Made by a program: the position numbers and the translations under genes. From Strigamia acuminata (Eukaryota > Arthropoda > Chilopoda > Geophilomorpha > Linotaeniidae), in NCBI GenBank assembly GCA_949358305.1, contig OX442318.1:3396501-3460500 (forward strand): a stretch of 64,000 bases of DNA. The letters run 5' to 3'. Of the stretch, positions 1-11,023 are shown piece by piece. The notes beneath the pieces were generated by a model that saw only the letters and a program-made list of their open reading frames with translations, had not been told where the DNA came from and did not search any database. Numbering within the stretch: the stretch's first letter is position 1; each line of letters starts with the position of its first letter.

Positions 1-59
1 AGTTTATTGTTTTCTCAGGCTCAAGGGGTCTACACTCATTCTTTATAGTGGCATGCCGC

Positions 60-680
60 TTAAGCGGAGTTAAGCCTAGTTCACACGCATGCATAATATC
101 TTGTTCGCACCAGAAAGCTTGGGCTAGCCTGAAAATTAAATCTAGTTCTGGATGATTTAGCCTACAAAATGATTAGGCTATAGCATGCAGCCAATACTAT
201 AGACAATCAACTGACCATACTGTGCACGGAATTGTGGGAAGTAACCTTGGCAGTTATCTAGTTCTTTGGCAATTATCTAGTTCACTCAACTGGATTAGAA
301 TTACCGTATTTTACCAAATAAGAGCCGCGGCTCTTATTCAAAACAGCCACTTTGAGCTGCGGCTTTAATTCGGGGGGCTCTAATTCGGGGGCGGCTCTTA
401 TTTTAAATAGTCGCCAATATCTTTCTATTACGTTCATTGAACGTATATGGCTGCGGCTACTATTCGAGGGCGGCTCTTATATCAAGTTGCCTATCTCGGC
501 CGCGGCTACTATTCGAGGGCGGCTACAATTCGAGGGCGACTCTTATTCGGTAAAATACGGTATCTAGTTTAAATTTTTTTAAACTAGATGATGTTGGGCT
601 AGATGCGTTTGCACTAAGAACTAGAAGTAGATTCAAATGTTAGGCTAGCCTAAACTTTTTAGTGCGAACAAGGTATTAGC
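60..680. repeat. Interspersed repeat carrying CTAGTTC/GTTCACAC motifs, split by the MITE
   Basis: Sequence at about 75-150 and 570-680 contains inverted motifs (for example GTTCACACGCATGCATAA and AACTAGAAGTAGATTCAAAT). Recognisable relatives occur near 15050-15165 and 19790-19900. It looks like an old non-autonomous element into which the TA-flanked MITE later inserted. No coding potential was seen. Confidence 0.45.
302..562. mobile_element. MITE family 1, copy 1 (TA-flanked, terminal inverted repeats)
   Basis: The two ends are inverted copies of each other: CCGTATTTTACCAAATAAGA on the left, and the right end reads inward as CCGTATTTTACCGAATAAGA. Both are flanked by TA, which fits a TA target-site duplication as in Tc1/mariner-type elements. 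The interior repeats motifs such as CGGCTCTTATT and ATTCGAGGGCGGCT and encodes nothing recognisable. Related copies lie near 27029-27283 and 29630-29903. Confidence 0.8.
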
Positions 681-1033
681 GCACCAAAGCAGCAAAGTGG
701 CAAATGGGTTCCGCAGCGAGTCTAAAAATGCTGACCGAAAAATGATTCTTTTTGTCCATGTGTGTACCTGACTTGCGGTTGTAGGGAAAATTAGTGTGAA
801 TTCATTCTGTCACCTGGAGCTAACTAATGTTACACTCATGGAAGAGTTTATGGTAACTTTACACTTGTGTTCACAACAGACAACTCTCAGAAACATGACT
901 AAGCAAGCTTAAAAATTACATGAAGACAATCTTCAGTTCTCGCCAACCTACATTTGGAAGGATGGCTTATACGAAGCTTCTTGAATGCCTAGATGCAATG
1001 TGTGCAGTTTTAAGTCCTGCTCACAGATGCAGG

Positions 1034-1162
1034 GCTGGACTGGAAACAAATTTATATCGGGAAATCTGGATAGATCGGGCCACAACAAAAAGAAAAAAAA
1101 TCACATGGTTACAGCTCACAGGCCACTGGGATATTTCCGGTATCTCGCCGGGCCAGTCCAGC
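1034..1162. repeat. Short palindromic element (GCTGGACT ends), copy 1
   Basis: A roughly 130-bp element bounded by GCTGGACTGG and CCAGTCCAGC. It has internal matches to the reverse complement of 55446-55568, including a block like GAAATCTGGATAGATCGG. It lies upstream of the zinc-finger exon and has no coding potential. Confidence 0.6.
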
Positions 1163-1829
1163 ACTTCACAGTTGCCCTGGTAGTGAAAATATCTAAACGT
1201 TAATCATGTGGTGACAATATTAGATAACATTTGGAGTGGGATAGACTTTGAACAACTTATGGGTGTTAAAGGTGTGCAAGATTACAGGTGGCTGGGATCA
1301 GAAATCATTTCTTGGGTATATATTTTTGAGTTACCATTACTTTTTTTTCTGGGATGGGGAGGACAACTATATGGTTCAGAAATACATTGGAATTACATTA
1401 AAGGGTTTCAAAATGACAAGCTGAAGGCACTGGAGTGATTATGACGATTATTCTGCTGAAACAATTATTATGTGACCTGTGTGGATCAATCGCATGAATA
1501 ATGGCTTCAGCACATTAGTGGTGAAGAATGCTTAAACTAAATAAAATTTTAAAAAAAATAACAAAAATATAAATATAAATAAGTCATGTGCCATGAAATG
1601 ATCACTTGAACCTGGCGTCGATCCTCAATAATGCAGTGATTGTGATTCTGATTATTGGAACAATCACTTCAGTGCCTTCATGTAATACATTAGTAATACA
1701 TACCACACAAGTGTGAAGCTACCATACGAGCTTTCGATGTGCTTTCCTGTTCCAAGTCGTGGACGGCAGAGTGCGTGCAACATTAGTTGAAATATCTGAA
1801 TTATCCTATTTACGAATATGATTTTGTAG

Positions 1830-3600
1830 GTGCTGTGAATCAGGTTGCACAGCGGCCTTTACTACAAAACAGTGCCTGCAATTCCATTACAAAAAAGTTC
1901 ATGGCTACGGCATGCACAACATGCCACCCATCGAACGATGTGTTGCCTATACGTTCGAAAGCTACTCCGGAGGCCTTGTGTCGGGCTACGAGAAAATATC
2001 CGAAAACAAAAACAAGACGAGAAAAGAGCGCGGACTGATGGGAAGTGAAACCTCCCGGGACACCATCGGCCTGGGCGGGAGTGAAGACAGCAGCGAAGTG
2101 GGCAAATCTTTCCACATAACTCCGAAACTAGTGGAAGCCGCGCTCAAAACTATGGATCCCGCTGCAGAATCACCGTTGCCTAACGACACCACCACGAGTT
2201 GCATCAAGCAAGAGGGAACCTCGCTACATTCTTCCGTGCTGGACTCCGCTTCGGAGAACAGCACCGTCGACTCTCACCACCTGCAAGACGTATCCACGCC
2301 GATCGCCTCTTCCAGCATTGAAATGCAGGGTGCCACCAGTCTGCACGTCGATTCTCCTGCACTTGCTCAACACGAGGAGATGATGATGGAAGGCGGAGCG
2401 GGAGACGGCTGCAAGGAAATGGAGATGGTTAGCCTGAAGCCTTCGGTGATAGAGAACCTGGGGCGGCACATGCTGCAGCGGCAGGCGAGCCTCCTGGCGT
2501 TTGGATTGCCCTCGGCGAACCCACGCTCCCTCAACAGGATGGATCCCCTCCAGCAACTCGAGCATGACCTGGAGCTAGGAAGGCACACTCCTGACATGAA
2601 CCAGTACTCGAACCTGGCTCTGTGCCTGGCCCGGCAGAGGGCCGAGATGAACCTGGTGGATAGCGAGGCCAAGCACGGTCGCTTGGCGGAGAACGGCAAC
2701 CTGGAGCAGCAGCACCAGCAGCACCAGGAGATGAATCTGGGCCACCTGGGCGAAGGGTTGGGCAAACACGGCGACGGCATGTCTTGCCACGACGAGCACG
2801 CCAACGCCATGGAGCTTCTGAGACCGGGCATGTCGCGGCAGAGCATGGAGCAGAGCATGGAGATGGAACACCGCATGATGCAGCAGCACAACATGGACGC
2901 GCTGGAGATGAGACACCAGCTGGAGCACGAGATGAACCTGAGCCAACAGCACGCCGTCAGCGAGATGGAGCAACTGCACCTGGACCTGAGCCAACGGAGC
3001 GAGCGTTCTACCCTGAACCACCTACGATCACCGAACGAGTCGATGGAGCACCACATGGACCACTCGCCGTTGAGGATGATGGAGTCCGCCAACGAACTCA
3101 TCCACCCGTTGTCCCGGCAGCACGGCTACGGCCTGGGCCAGCACAGGGCTAGCCTGCCGTCTCCGCTGACGCGCCACCAGGACCAGCAGTCGCAGTCGCT
3201 GGACATGTCGTGCCACACGTCCAGCATGAACAGCCCCACTCCGAGTCATTGCTCCGATTTGCCCAGCCAGGACGCCGCGCTAGAGTTGTCGCGCCAGTGC
3301 GACACGCCGCTATCCGAGCTGGCCCGGCCGCCGTCGCACAGCATCGACTTGAGCAGCTCCGGACCGCACAACAGGGCCCGTACCGCCGAGCTGGCGAGGG
3401 CCGGCCCCGGCTCCGCGCCCGGTCCGGGATCGGCGGACATCCTCGCTCTGGAGGCCGGCCGCATGGTGTGTTCTTCCGGATACCAGGCGTATTCGCCGCC
3501 CATCTACCAGGCGGTGCCGCCGGCGCACATGTCCGCCACTACGCCAACTGTTCCTTCGACTTACCATTCATATCACTCTTATTACCAAGGATTACGCTAA
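1830..3600 (+). CDS. C2H2 zinc-finger transcription factor, C-terminal exon (partial)
   Basis: This is the last coding exon of a larger gene; earlier exons are not visible in the window. The exon opens after a plausible acceptor (TTTTGTAG) and immediately encodes one zinc finger, Cys-x4-Cys-x12-His-x4-His, containing the stretch TKQCLQFHYKKVHGYGMHN. About 520 residues of low-complexity sequence follow, rich in Met, Gln, His, Glu and Ser, as in many activation or interaction domains, ending in TYHSYHSYYQGLR and TAA. The exon is markedly GC-rich against AT-rich flanks, which supports coding. The in-frame ATG at 1912 lies inside the finger region and is probably not the true start. Known: C2H2 factors bind DNA in the nucleus. 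I do not recognise the ortholog, and a single visible finger does not fix the subfamily. Confidence 0.75.
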
Positions 3601-6600
3601 TTTCTAAGGTTTTCTTTTTGAGCTTCCACTTGATTTTTGTCTCGTACTTTCTTCTTCCTCATCCGATTCTGATCCGATTTGAGCGATTGTTTTTCGATTG
3701 TGGATATTGTGATTTTTTTGTTTTGTTTTCTTTTTTCTTGTTATTCAAAGGTTCAATACTAAGGTTTGAAATGAAAGAAAATTTGAAGTTGAAAGGCTGT
3801 GATTGTGATAATCTCGCATTGAGAATTGAGAATTGAAAAATGGTTTTTATTGTTGTGTGATGATTTATTTGTGATTTGTTTCGGGGTTTTCGCCGAGTTT
3901 TCGACGAGGAGTCGAGTAAATTTTTATATTGTAACTTAGTCAAATTGAATATCAAAATTGATTTTTATTGTGTTTGGACGTGTTTTTTTTTTGGAGATTT
4001 TAATTTTATTTTTCTTTTATTCGTTTTTTCACAATGTGGCTGTGATTAAATTCGCACTTTGTTCATTTTACTCGAGTGTTTTTAATGTTGGAATATGATA
4101 ACGAATGAGCTGTGATGATTGAACAAATTATTCAAATTGTTGTTTTTAGTGCTTTTTATTTTGTTTATTTTGCTTTTAATGGGGCGTCAAGTGCCATTTT
4201 GTTGAGTTTTCAACAGTTTTGTTGTATTTGTGCATTGTTTTAAAAAGGAAAATGGTACTTTTGATTTCTGTCTGTGATATTAATTGCCATTTATTGAATG
4301 GGATATGTGATTTGCTTTTAACTTTTGTTTATGTAATCACGAATGGCCAAGAAGCGCAGAATGGAGAGTGCTAGTCATTAGTTGTGTGATATAAAATCCT
4401 GTTTTTTCAGTTTTGATTCTTTTAAAAAGAATTTTTTTTTTTTTATATATTTTTCATTTGGTGAAATTCAATTTTAAAAATAATTCCAAAAATGGAGAGA
4501 AAAAAATATGTTGGGTTTTTTTTTTTTTTTTTTTTTTATATAATTATTATTGATTGTCAGAAAATTTATTTACAAGTTCCTAAAAAAGAGATACATTTTT
4601 GTATATAGGATTTTTATGAAATTAGTTACAAACCCGACCATGTCTTCCGACATTTATGCATCACACACCCCAAGAGAATGTTTTTAATTTTTTTTTTGTT
4701 TTTTTTTAAATTTGAAATTTGAAATTTTTAAATTTTTTTGATTTTGATTTTTATGTTTTTGTGTATCACAATGTATACTAAAGTAGAACTAGGCAACTTG
4801 AGCTGTATAACAACACTCTGGTTTGATGATTCCTTGTCTATAGTTTGGTTTGAATGATATTAGAAGGAAGAGGGCTTTTTTGACTTGTTAAAAACCTTGT
4901 AATATTCAACATAAACATAGTTAAATATCACTTTTTTCTAATTATTATATTATAGTATTTTTCAAGTTACAAATTCCTATTTATATGTCTAAGGAAAAGA
5001 TAAAAAAGAAAAGAAAAGAAATGTTGCTGCATATCATGCTTTCAGATTTTTAAATGTTTAAATTTTTTTTTTAATTTTTAATTTCTTTTTGCTTTGCTGT
5101 GATAATTGTTTTCAAATTTTTAAACTGAGAAAAAGACAATTTTTTTTTTTTTTTAATAATAATTTTTTTTTTTTTTTTTTAAATATTACAATTATTATAA
5201 TTATAATTTTAATATGTAAAAAAAAATTGAGTGGATTTCGAATTGCACCATTTTTGTCAGATATTTAGAGAAGATTAATTAATTTTAATTAATTAATTTT
5301 GGATTTTTCGCTTTTTCCGTCTTCCTGTTAACTACACACATTTTTTGCTCATTGTAAAGTTAAATAATAATAATTAATAATAATGATAAACAAATTTACC
5401 CTATTATGGTGGACTTTTTCAACTTTTTCAAATCTTTCACCAAAAAAAAAAAAAAAAATTTTTTGTCATGTTTTTTCTCAAAAAGCCTGTTGTTTGTAAA
5501 TGTACAGTTGTAGAAAAAATTAAGGAGAATTTTTAAATGTAAAACCAACAATTTTTCTACTATTTCTGTGATAACAAAACTATAATAAGTTAGAAACTTG
5601 AAAAAAAAACTAAAAAAAAAAAACCAAAAATTTAAAAAAAAAAATAATAATTAAAACTAAAATTAATTAAAATTCCTGTCAGTTGTTCTCCCCACCTCCC
5701 CCCCAAACTCAATCATTCATTCATTCATTCATTCATTCATTCAAAATTTATTTCTAAAAAGAAAAAAAACTCCTAAAAATCTAAGACAAGGATTCTGCAC
5801 TCCAGAGAATAAAAATAAAAAAATCTTCTACTCCCTACGGAATCTCAAAAGGGCCACTCGGCCTTGTTACTATAACGTAAAAAAAAAACACTAAAAAAAG
5901 AAAAGAAAAAAAAACTATGTATACTTTTCAATATCTGTTGTATTATTCATTAATTAATTAATTTTGTACTCTCGCATATTTTACTATCAACTGTCGATTG
6001 CCTATTACACGTATCCGTACACCACTAACCTTGTGCATACGTACGAACAAGAATAATTTTCTAACAACTGCAGGATATCAAAACACATACATTTTTCCGA
6101 AGCATATCATCATAGAAAACAGGCAAGAAGGAACGATTAGTACGTATTGCGGCCAAACAGGCCCCAACACCTCCGACCGTAACATTTTGGGAATTAAAAG
6201 TTATAATAATAATGTCGCAATCCTGAGTTTAACACTTAATCAGGGACGGATTTATACGTTCTCATAATTTCTCGCAAAACAAAAACTTCCTTTGGCTACA
6301 ATTTTAGTTTACGTGTATTTTAAGTTTAAATTTAATAATTAGGACAGGAAATGACGTCATTTTTGTTTTAAAATTGAAGTAAAACACAAAATGTTTTAAT
6401 TTTTGAATGCCGGATGATCGATGAAACATCGTGTCTATCTCGATGCGATGTTAAGTCGATGTTAAGTGCGGTAGATTTTTAGCGGAAAGAATATTTTTAC
6501 GGGAAAGGTATTTGATGTAGGGTCCTGGAGAGTGGGGCCTTATAAATCCGTCTCTGAGTACAACCGAGGTATATTACTTGTAATTTACCATTCTACCAGC

Positions 6601-7380
6601 TGAAAATATTATGTCTCAGTGCCTGATGAATTGTATTGCTCATGAATTTCACTTTTCTGTTAATCTGATTGGCTTAAAAAAGAATTATGTGCTTCCTTGT
6701 CGGTTATATTTTTTTTTGAATAATAATAATTGAATTTTAGCTATTATATATGATAATAATAACTGTTTAAACGAAAAAAAAGTGTCTACTTTTTTTAAAA
6801 TACAAACTTCCATGTAATCGTATATTTACAGAATTATTTTTCTCTTTTTCATAATAATAATAATAATAATAATAATGATAATAATGTTCATGATAAATAT
6901 CAATAATTACAATAGATTTTTCTTTTTTTCCTTCTCACTGCCAATAACTAATTCTAATCTCTCTATCTCTCTATCTCTTTGCTCTACTAACTGTTATTGT
7001 GTCAAAAAAGTGTAGTTTCAACTTTATTTTTGCCTCATAATAATAATAATAATTGATGATGATGATAATGATATAAAATAGTCATATTGTCCAAATTTGT
7101 TGCGCTTTTTTTTGGTGCTATTTTTAACTAATTTTTTTCCTTCAACATGTTATATGATAATTAATTAATTGATTGATTAATTAATTAATAATAATAATAA
7201 TAATTATAATAATAATAATAATAAATATTTCTGAATGTTTGAAACATACATTTTAAAAATTTTCTAAAAATTGTGAGAGAATGTTTCAATTGTTCTGAGG
7301 TTTGTCACAGCAGCTATAACTTTGTTACTACTGTGTAATTGAAATTCAGTAAATAATAAAAACTTTTCTTATTGATTTTC
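3601..7380 (+). other. Long AT-rich 3' flank, probably 3' UTR of the zinc-finger gene
   Basis: Almost 4 kb without a credible ORF, dominated by T- and A-runs and simple repeats: (ATTC)n near 5713-5743, (AAT)n near 6850-6890 and 7030-7055, and TTAATTAA strings. Several AATAAA hexamers occur, including one near 7354. A long 3' UTR for the upstream exon is the simplest reading. The true polyadenylation site is not determined, and a hAT-like element sits at 6241-6556. Confidence 0.4.
6241..6556. mobile_element. hAT-like MITE with a nested smaller element
   Basis: The ends form an inverted repeat: CAGGGACGGATTTATA on the left and TATAAATCCGTCTCTG on the right. The CAGGG(A/G)CGGATTTATA type is typical of hAT-family terminal repeats. 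No clear 8-bp target duplication remains. Inside, about 6291-6408 matches the MITE family also found at 17993-18127, 22225-22931 and 25287-25379, so one element landed in another. Confidence 0.65.
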
Positions 7381-7680
7381 TCAACAAATTCACATGCAAT
7401 TATTATTTCTTCTATTACAAACACAATTTTCATTTTTCCACAAATTTAGCCTGAAATAAACAGAAAAATTTGTTGTGACAGTCATCTTTGAACTAAATTC
7501 AACCATTTCGCTGTTAAAAGTGAGTTTAATTGCTTTAAAAACGTTTATTTTCACATTTATCACTCTGATTTGTAAGAAGCAAGTTAAATTATTAACTTGA
7601 TAATTCACGCGTTTATTTTTTCTTGTCAATTTGAGTTGTAAAAGGAAATACAACGAGCATGTTACGTTTGTTTGGTGTAC

Positions 7681-8398
7681 GTCGTACAGGTAGGTGCTGC
7701 CATCCAGCGAATTTTCCTGCAACTAAAAGGTTTAAAACTGGCCAGGAGACAGATGGACCAATGTAAAATCACGCCCAGAGCTCGAACATGGCATATCGAT
7801 CACCAATAGTGAGAGAATTCACGAAAAAACGGTTTCGTGAATAGTGCAAACCATATACTGGTTCCCGGGTCATCCGTGGGCGATAATACGAGCCACATCT
7901 TATCAACAGTGCCAGATGTGCAAATTCTTCCGTCGTGTTACTTAGTTTCCGATGGATCCTTGAACCTTCCGAGTCTGCGGATACCGTAAGACCAGCGAGT
8001 CCGCATACGACATCCGAATGTGCAAGTGTGCCGCCTTTCCGGAGATATTGGGAAGAATATAGCGATTTAACAAACGTGCGACTGTTTTCAAGCTGACAGA
8101 TTGCATAGAACTCGCATAATCGCCCATGCGATGAGCGTTAAATCTAAACTAGGCAGCTAATCGTCTTAACAAAGTTCAAGTAGCTCGTATTATCGCCCAT
8201 GGATGACACGGCGAACCAGTTTATAGTTCGCACTATTCACGAAACCGTTTTTTCGTGAAGTTATCTCAGCAATAGTGATTGATATGCCATTTTCGAACTC
8301 TGGGGATCATTTTACATCGGTCCATCTGTTTCTTGACCATTTTTAAACTCTTTTAGTTGCAGGAAAATTCGCTGGATGGCAGCACCTACCTGTACGAC
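7681..8398. mobile_element. Foldback element with about 215-bp inverted arms
   Basis: The left arm (about 7681-7893) begins GTCGTACAGGTAGGTGCTGC. The right arm (about 8183-8398) ends in the reverse complement, GCAGCACCTACCTGTACGAC. The arms remain similar throughout, including the blocks CACGAAAAAACGGTTTCGTG and GGGCGATAATACGAGC. The roughly 290-bp centre has no convincing ORF. No target-site duplication is visible. The structure fits a non-autonomous foldback-type DNA transposon. Confidence 0.75.
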
Positions 8399-8739
8399 AA
8401 AAAATTGTAAGAATTACTATTTCGTGATAAATTCGGCCGTTTACAAATGGGATTCGACCTACGAGAGCGAAGTAAACAAGCTCCAATCCCTAAAACCATT
8501 CATGAACATTTTCTTTTACATTTAACACGAAGGAAGAAAGTTTAATTTTTTTATTGCAAAATGTTTATGAGAATAGAATTTTGTGATATTTTCCACAGAG
8601 GTGCTAAAAACAGTTGTTTGGTTAATTGTTGTCACTAGGTGGAATTTGTGTGGCAGGGGTTGTCACACTGCTGGACACTTCCGTGGTTTTTGATTGGTCA
8701 TGCAGATTAGTCTGCAGGCCTGTACTACTTTGCATATTT

Positions 8740-9480
8740 TTTTTTTAACTTCTCTTCGAGCACAGTTTCGCCATTCGGTGAGGGACGTTGTTGAGAGACG
8801 TTGTCGGTTTCCAATGGTGAGTTAATTGGTTTATTTTCCTTTATTTTATACTTTTTGCTTTTGTTTAATTGCGGTTTATTTCGTTTTCATAGTGCGCTGT
8901 TAATTTAAAAAAGCACAATAAGTTGTAATTATTTTTCTAGCGCGTTTTTTGCCGTTAATTGAAGAGGTTTACCATAAGCAGTTTCCATGTCTAACTATAC
9001 GCTTTGTATTTCATATTTTCACTACGTTTTATAGCGTATTACTTGATGCAAATGGCTCGCGCATTTTTAATTTGCTGCTATCATTGTAGATTTGACCTAT
9101 TGTCGCATTTTTTATATGATAATTAATTTCGTTAGTTAAAACGTATGTTTGAATTGTTTGCACGTTTAAATAGTATTTTTTATCTAAATGTCGTTTTTGT
9201 TTTGAATTTTCATGCCTTATCTCTCTATTTTACTGCGTATGTTTCATTTTAGTTGATTTTAATGGTTTATTTTATTAGTTTTACTAATTGTGTATTTTTT
9301 ATGTTACAGGTTGAGAGAAGGACTTCTATTGGAGTGTCAACCCAGTCTGGATACTCTGAAGAATTTTATTTGTTAATATTTTTGAAGTATTTCATTTGTT
9401 GATATTTTTGAAGTATTTCATTTGTTAATATTTTTTGAGTATTTTATTTGTAATTTTTGTATCTTAAGTGCAATAAAATT
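8740..9480 (+). CDS. Small spliced gene, candidate 30-aa peptide (exons 8814-8816 and 9310-9402)
   Basis: Exon 1 starts after a pyrimidine-rich stretch near 8748 (CTTCTCTTCG) and ends exactly on ATG at a donor (AATG|GTGAGT, exon end 8816). The acceptor TTATGTTACAG opens exon 2 at 9310. The joined frame runs M-VERRTSIGVSTQSGYSEEF and then a hydrophobic tail to TGA at 9402, 30 residues. AATAAA lies at 9472. Placing the start codon on an exon edge behind a pyrimidine tract is common in translation-machinery genes, but the peptide is not one I recognise. Exon 2 contains three near copies of a 27-bp unit. It could equally be a non-coding host transcript; I saw no clear snoRNA boxes in the intron. 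Confidence 0.4.
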
Positions 9481-9640
9481 TATGTGTGTTGTCTTTTATG
9501 GTTTTTTTTGTAGTTTTATTTAAACTACAAAAAAACTAATTTATACAATATACTTTAATTAAAATTCTTTTGGTATTTTATTTACATACTTTACAATAGA
9601 ATAATGAATCTGTATACCCACCCACCATCCCCCTTTTTTC

Positions 9641-9702
9641 TTCTAAGTCCAAACCTATAAAAATTTGGCAGCGATTCGCCTTTTAGATTTTTGGACTTAG
9701 AA
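9641..9702. other. 13-bp perfect hairpin between convergent units
   Basis: TTCTAAGTCCAAA at 9641-9653 is repeated inverted at 9690-9702, with a 36-nt loop. It lies between the 3' ends of the small plus-strand gene and the candidate minus-strand gene. It could be a terminator-like structure or an element remnant. Confidence 0.5.
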
Positions 9703-9739
9703 TTATTCTTTCAGAAAAGACATAGCTTATAAAAAAATA

Positions 9740-10670
9740 GAACTTTTATTGAAATAAAGACACTACAAATAAAAAGTATACAAATTTTTCCTTAAAAGGA
9801 AAATAAATGGCAAATCAAACGTTTAAGCGGGTTATAACGGACCATTTAAGGATAATCTCGGGTAAACATCCCCCTTGAGATTCCGCCGTTTTACCACACC
9901 CAGGACCCAGAGTGTGCCACGCTCTGGGCCCCCAAAAATGATGTCTTCCAGATGGGAAAGTTTAATCTAAAGAAAAATTATAAACAAAACACACATTGCT
10001 TAATATGAACATGAATTAAAAGTTATGTAAAAATACGAGCATAAAAGTTATGTAAAAATACGAGCATAAAAGTTATGTAAAAATACGAGCATAAAAGTTA
10101 TGTAAAAATACGAGCATAAAAGTTATGTAAAAATACGAGCATAAAAGTTATGTAAAAATACGAGCATAAAAGTTATGTAAAAATACGAGCATAAAAGTTA
10201 TGTAAAAATACGAGCATAAATAAACATTATACAAAAGTAGTAATTAAAAATTTAAATGACACTGGAACTCATCTCTAGGTCGTCCTAGGACGTCGTTCTA
10301 AGAAAGCCATTTGTCCGCGGTCCATGGTTAAACCTATTTAAAATAATGTAAAATAAATAACAGCTAAATGCAATAATTTAACAAGTTATTATAATTGAGG
10401 AGATAAAATATAAAATAAAAACTAAGGAAACTAATTCAAAATGTTCTTGCCTTAGCTGCTTTCCGATACAAAACTATGTAACTCACTTCCGCAAATAACA
10501 CCGCTAAAACACCGAATAAAAAACTACATGAAACAAAAAGAAACTAAAAGTAAAAGCAAAAGCAAAATTCGAGTAAAACTTACCTTCGAACCGAACGCCG
10601 TGTGCTTCGCCTCCACTAATGAAAAACCAACCGAAAATGAAAAGATGCAAAATATCAAACGTCCCGGCAT
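9740..10670 (-). CDS. Candidate small secreted protein (exons 10584-10670, 10263-10297, 9891-9966)
   Basis: On the minus strand, ATG at 10670 opens a 29-codon exon with a signal-peptide-like start (MPGRLIFCIFSFSVGFSLVE) and a good donor (GAAG|GTAAG). A possible second exon encodes NDVLGRPRDEF before a weak donor (CCA|GTGTCA). A third exon behind TTCTTTAG can be read in phase as LNFPIWKTSF and so on to TAA at 9891. Exon 3 is also open in another frame for over 40 codons (it contains EDIIFGGPERGTLWVLG), so the true frame is uncertain. An AATAAA on this strand lies at 9745-9750. The minisatellite at 10017-10218 falls in the last intron. Not recognised. Confidence 0.3.
10017..10218. repeat. 25-bp tandem repeat, about 8 near-identical units
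   Basis: The unit AAAAGTTATGTAAAAATACG plus AGCAT repeats about eight times with almost no divergence, so expansion was recent. It sits in a putative intron of the candidate minus-strand gene. Confidence 0.95.
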
Positions 10671-11023
10671 CACATTTGAATAACCAATCAAAAATCACAG
10701 AAATTTCTGGAAAAATAGTCAAATTCCAGCGTGCTGACACCTCATGATAAAAATTGTAACCAAATAAATCTCAAAAGTTGCTACGCGACGCATCTCCGTG
10801 TACATCATTTTTGCAACGAAATTGAATCTTTCTTTTTTCTTTAATTTTAATAACTAAGGAAATATGCCAGATATGCAAATTCAAAATAAAAAATCAAACC
10901 AAATCGCCACAAAATGGAGTCGTACATAAATCCTTTATTGCCGTAATTAATTCAAATTACAAAACAATCGTTATTCATTACACGATACAATCAAATCATA
11001 TTAAAAATTAAATAATAAAAAAA

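Noticed and set aside
2224-3567. Several minus-strand ORFs over the zinc-finger exon
   Set aside because: Shadows of a GC-rich coding exon; no domain or start support.
5998-6267. 89-codon plus-strand ORF
   Set aside because: It runs into the hAT-like element end at 6241 and has no recognisable content.
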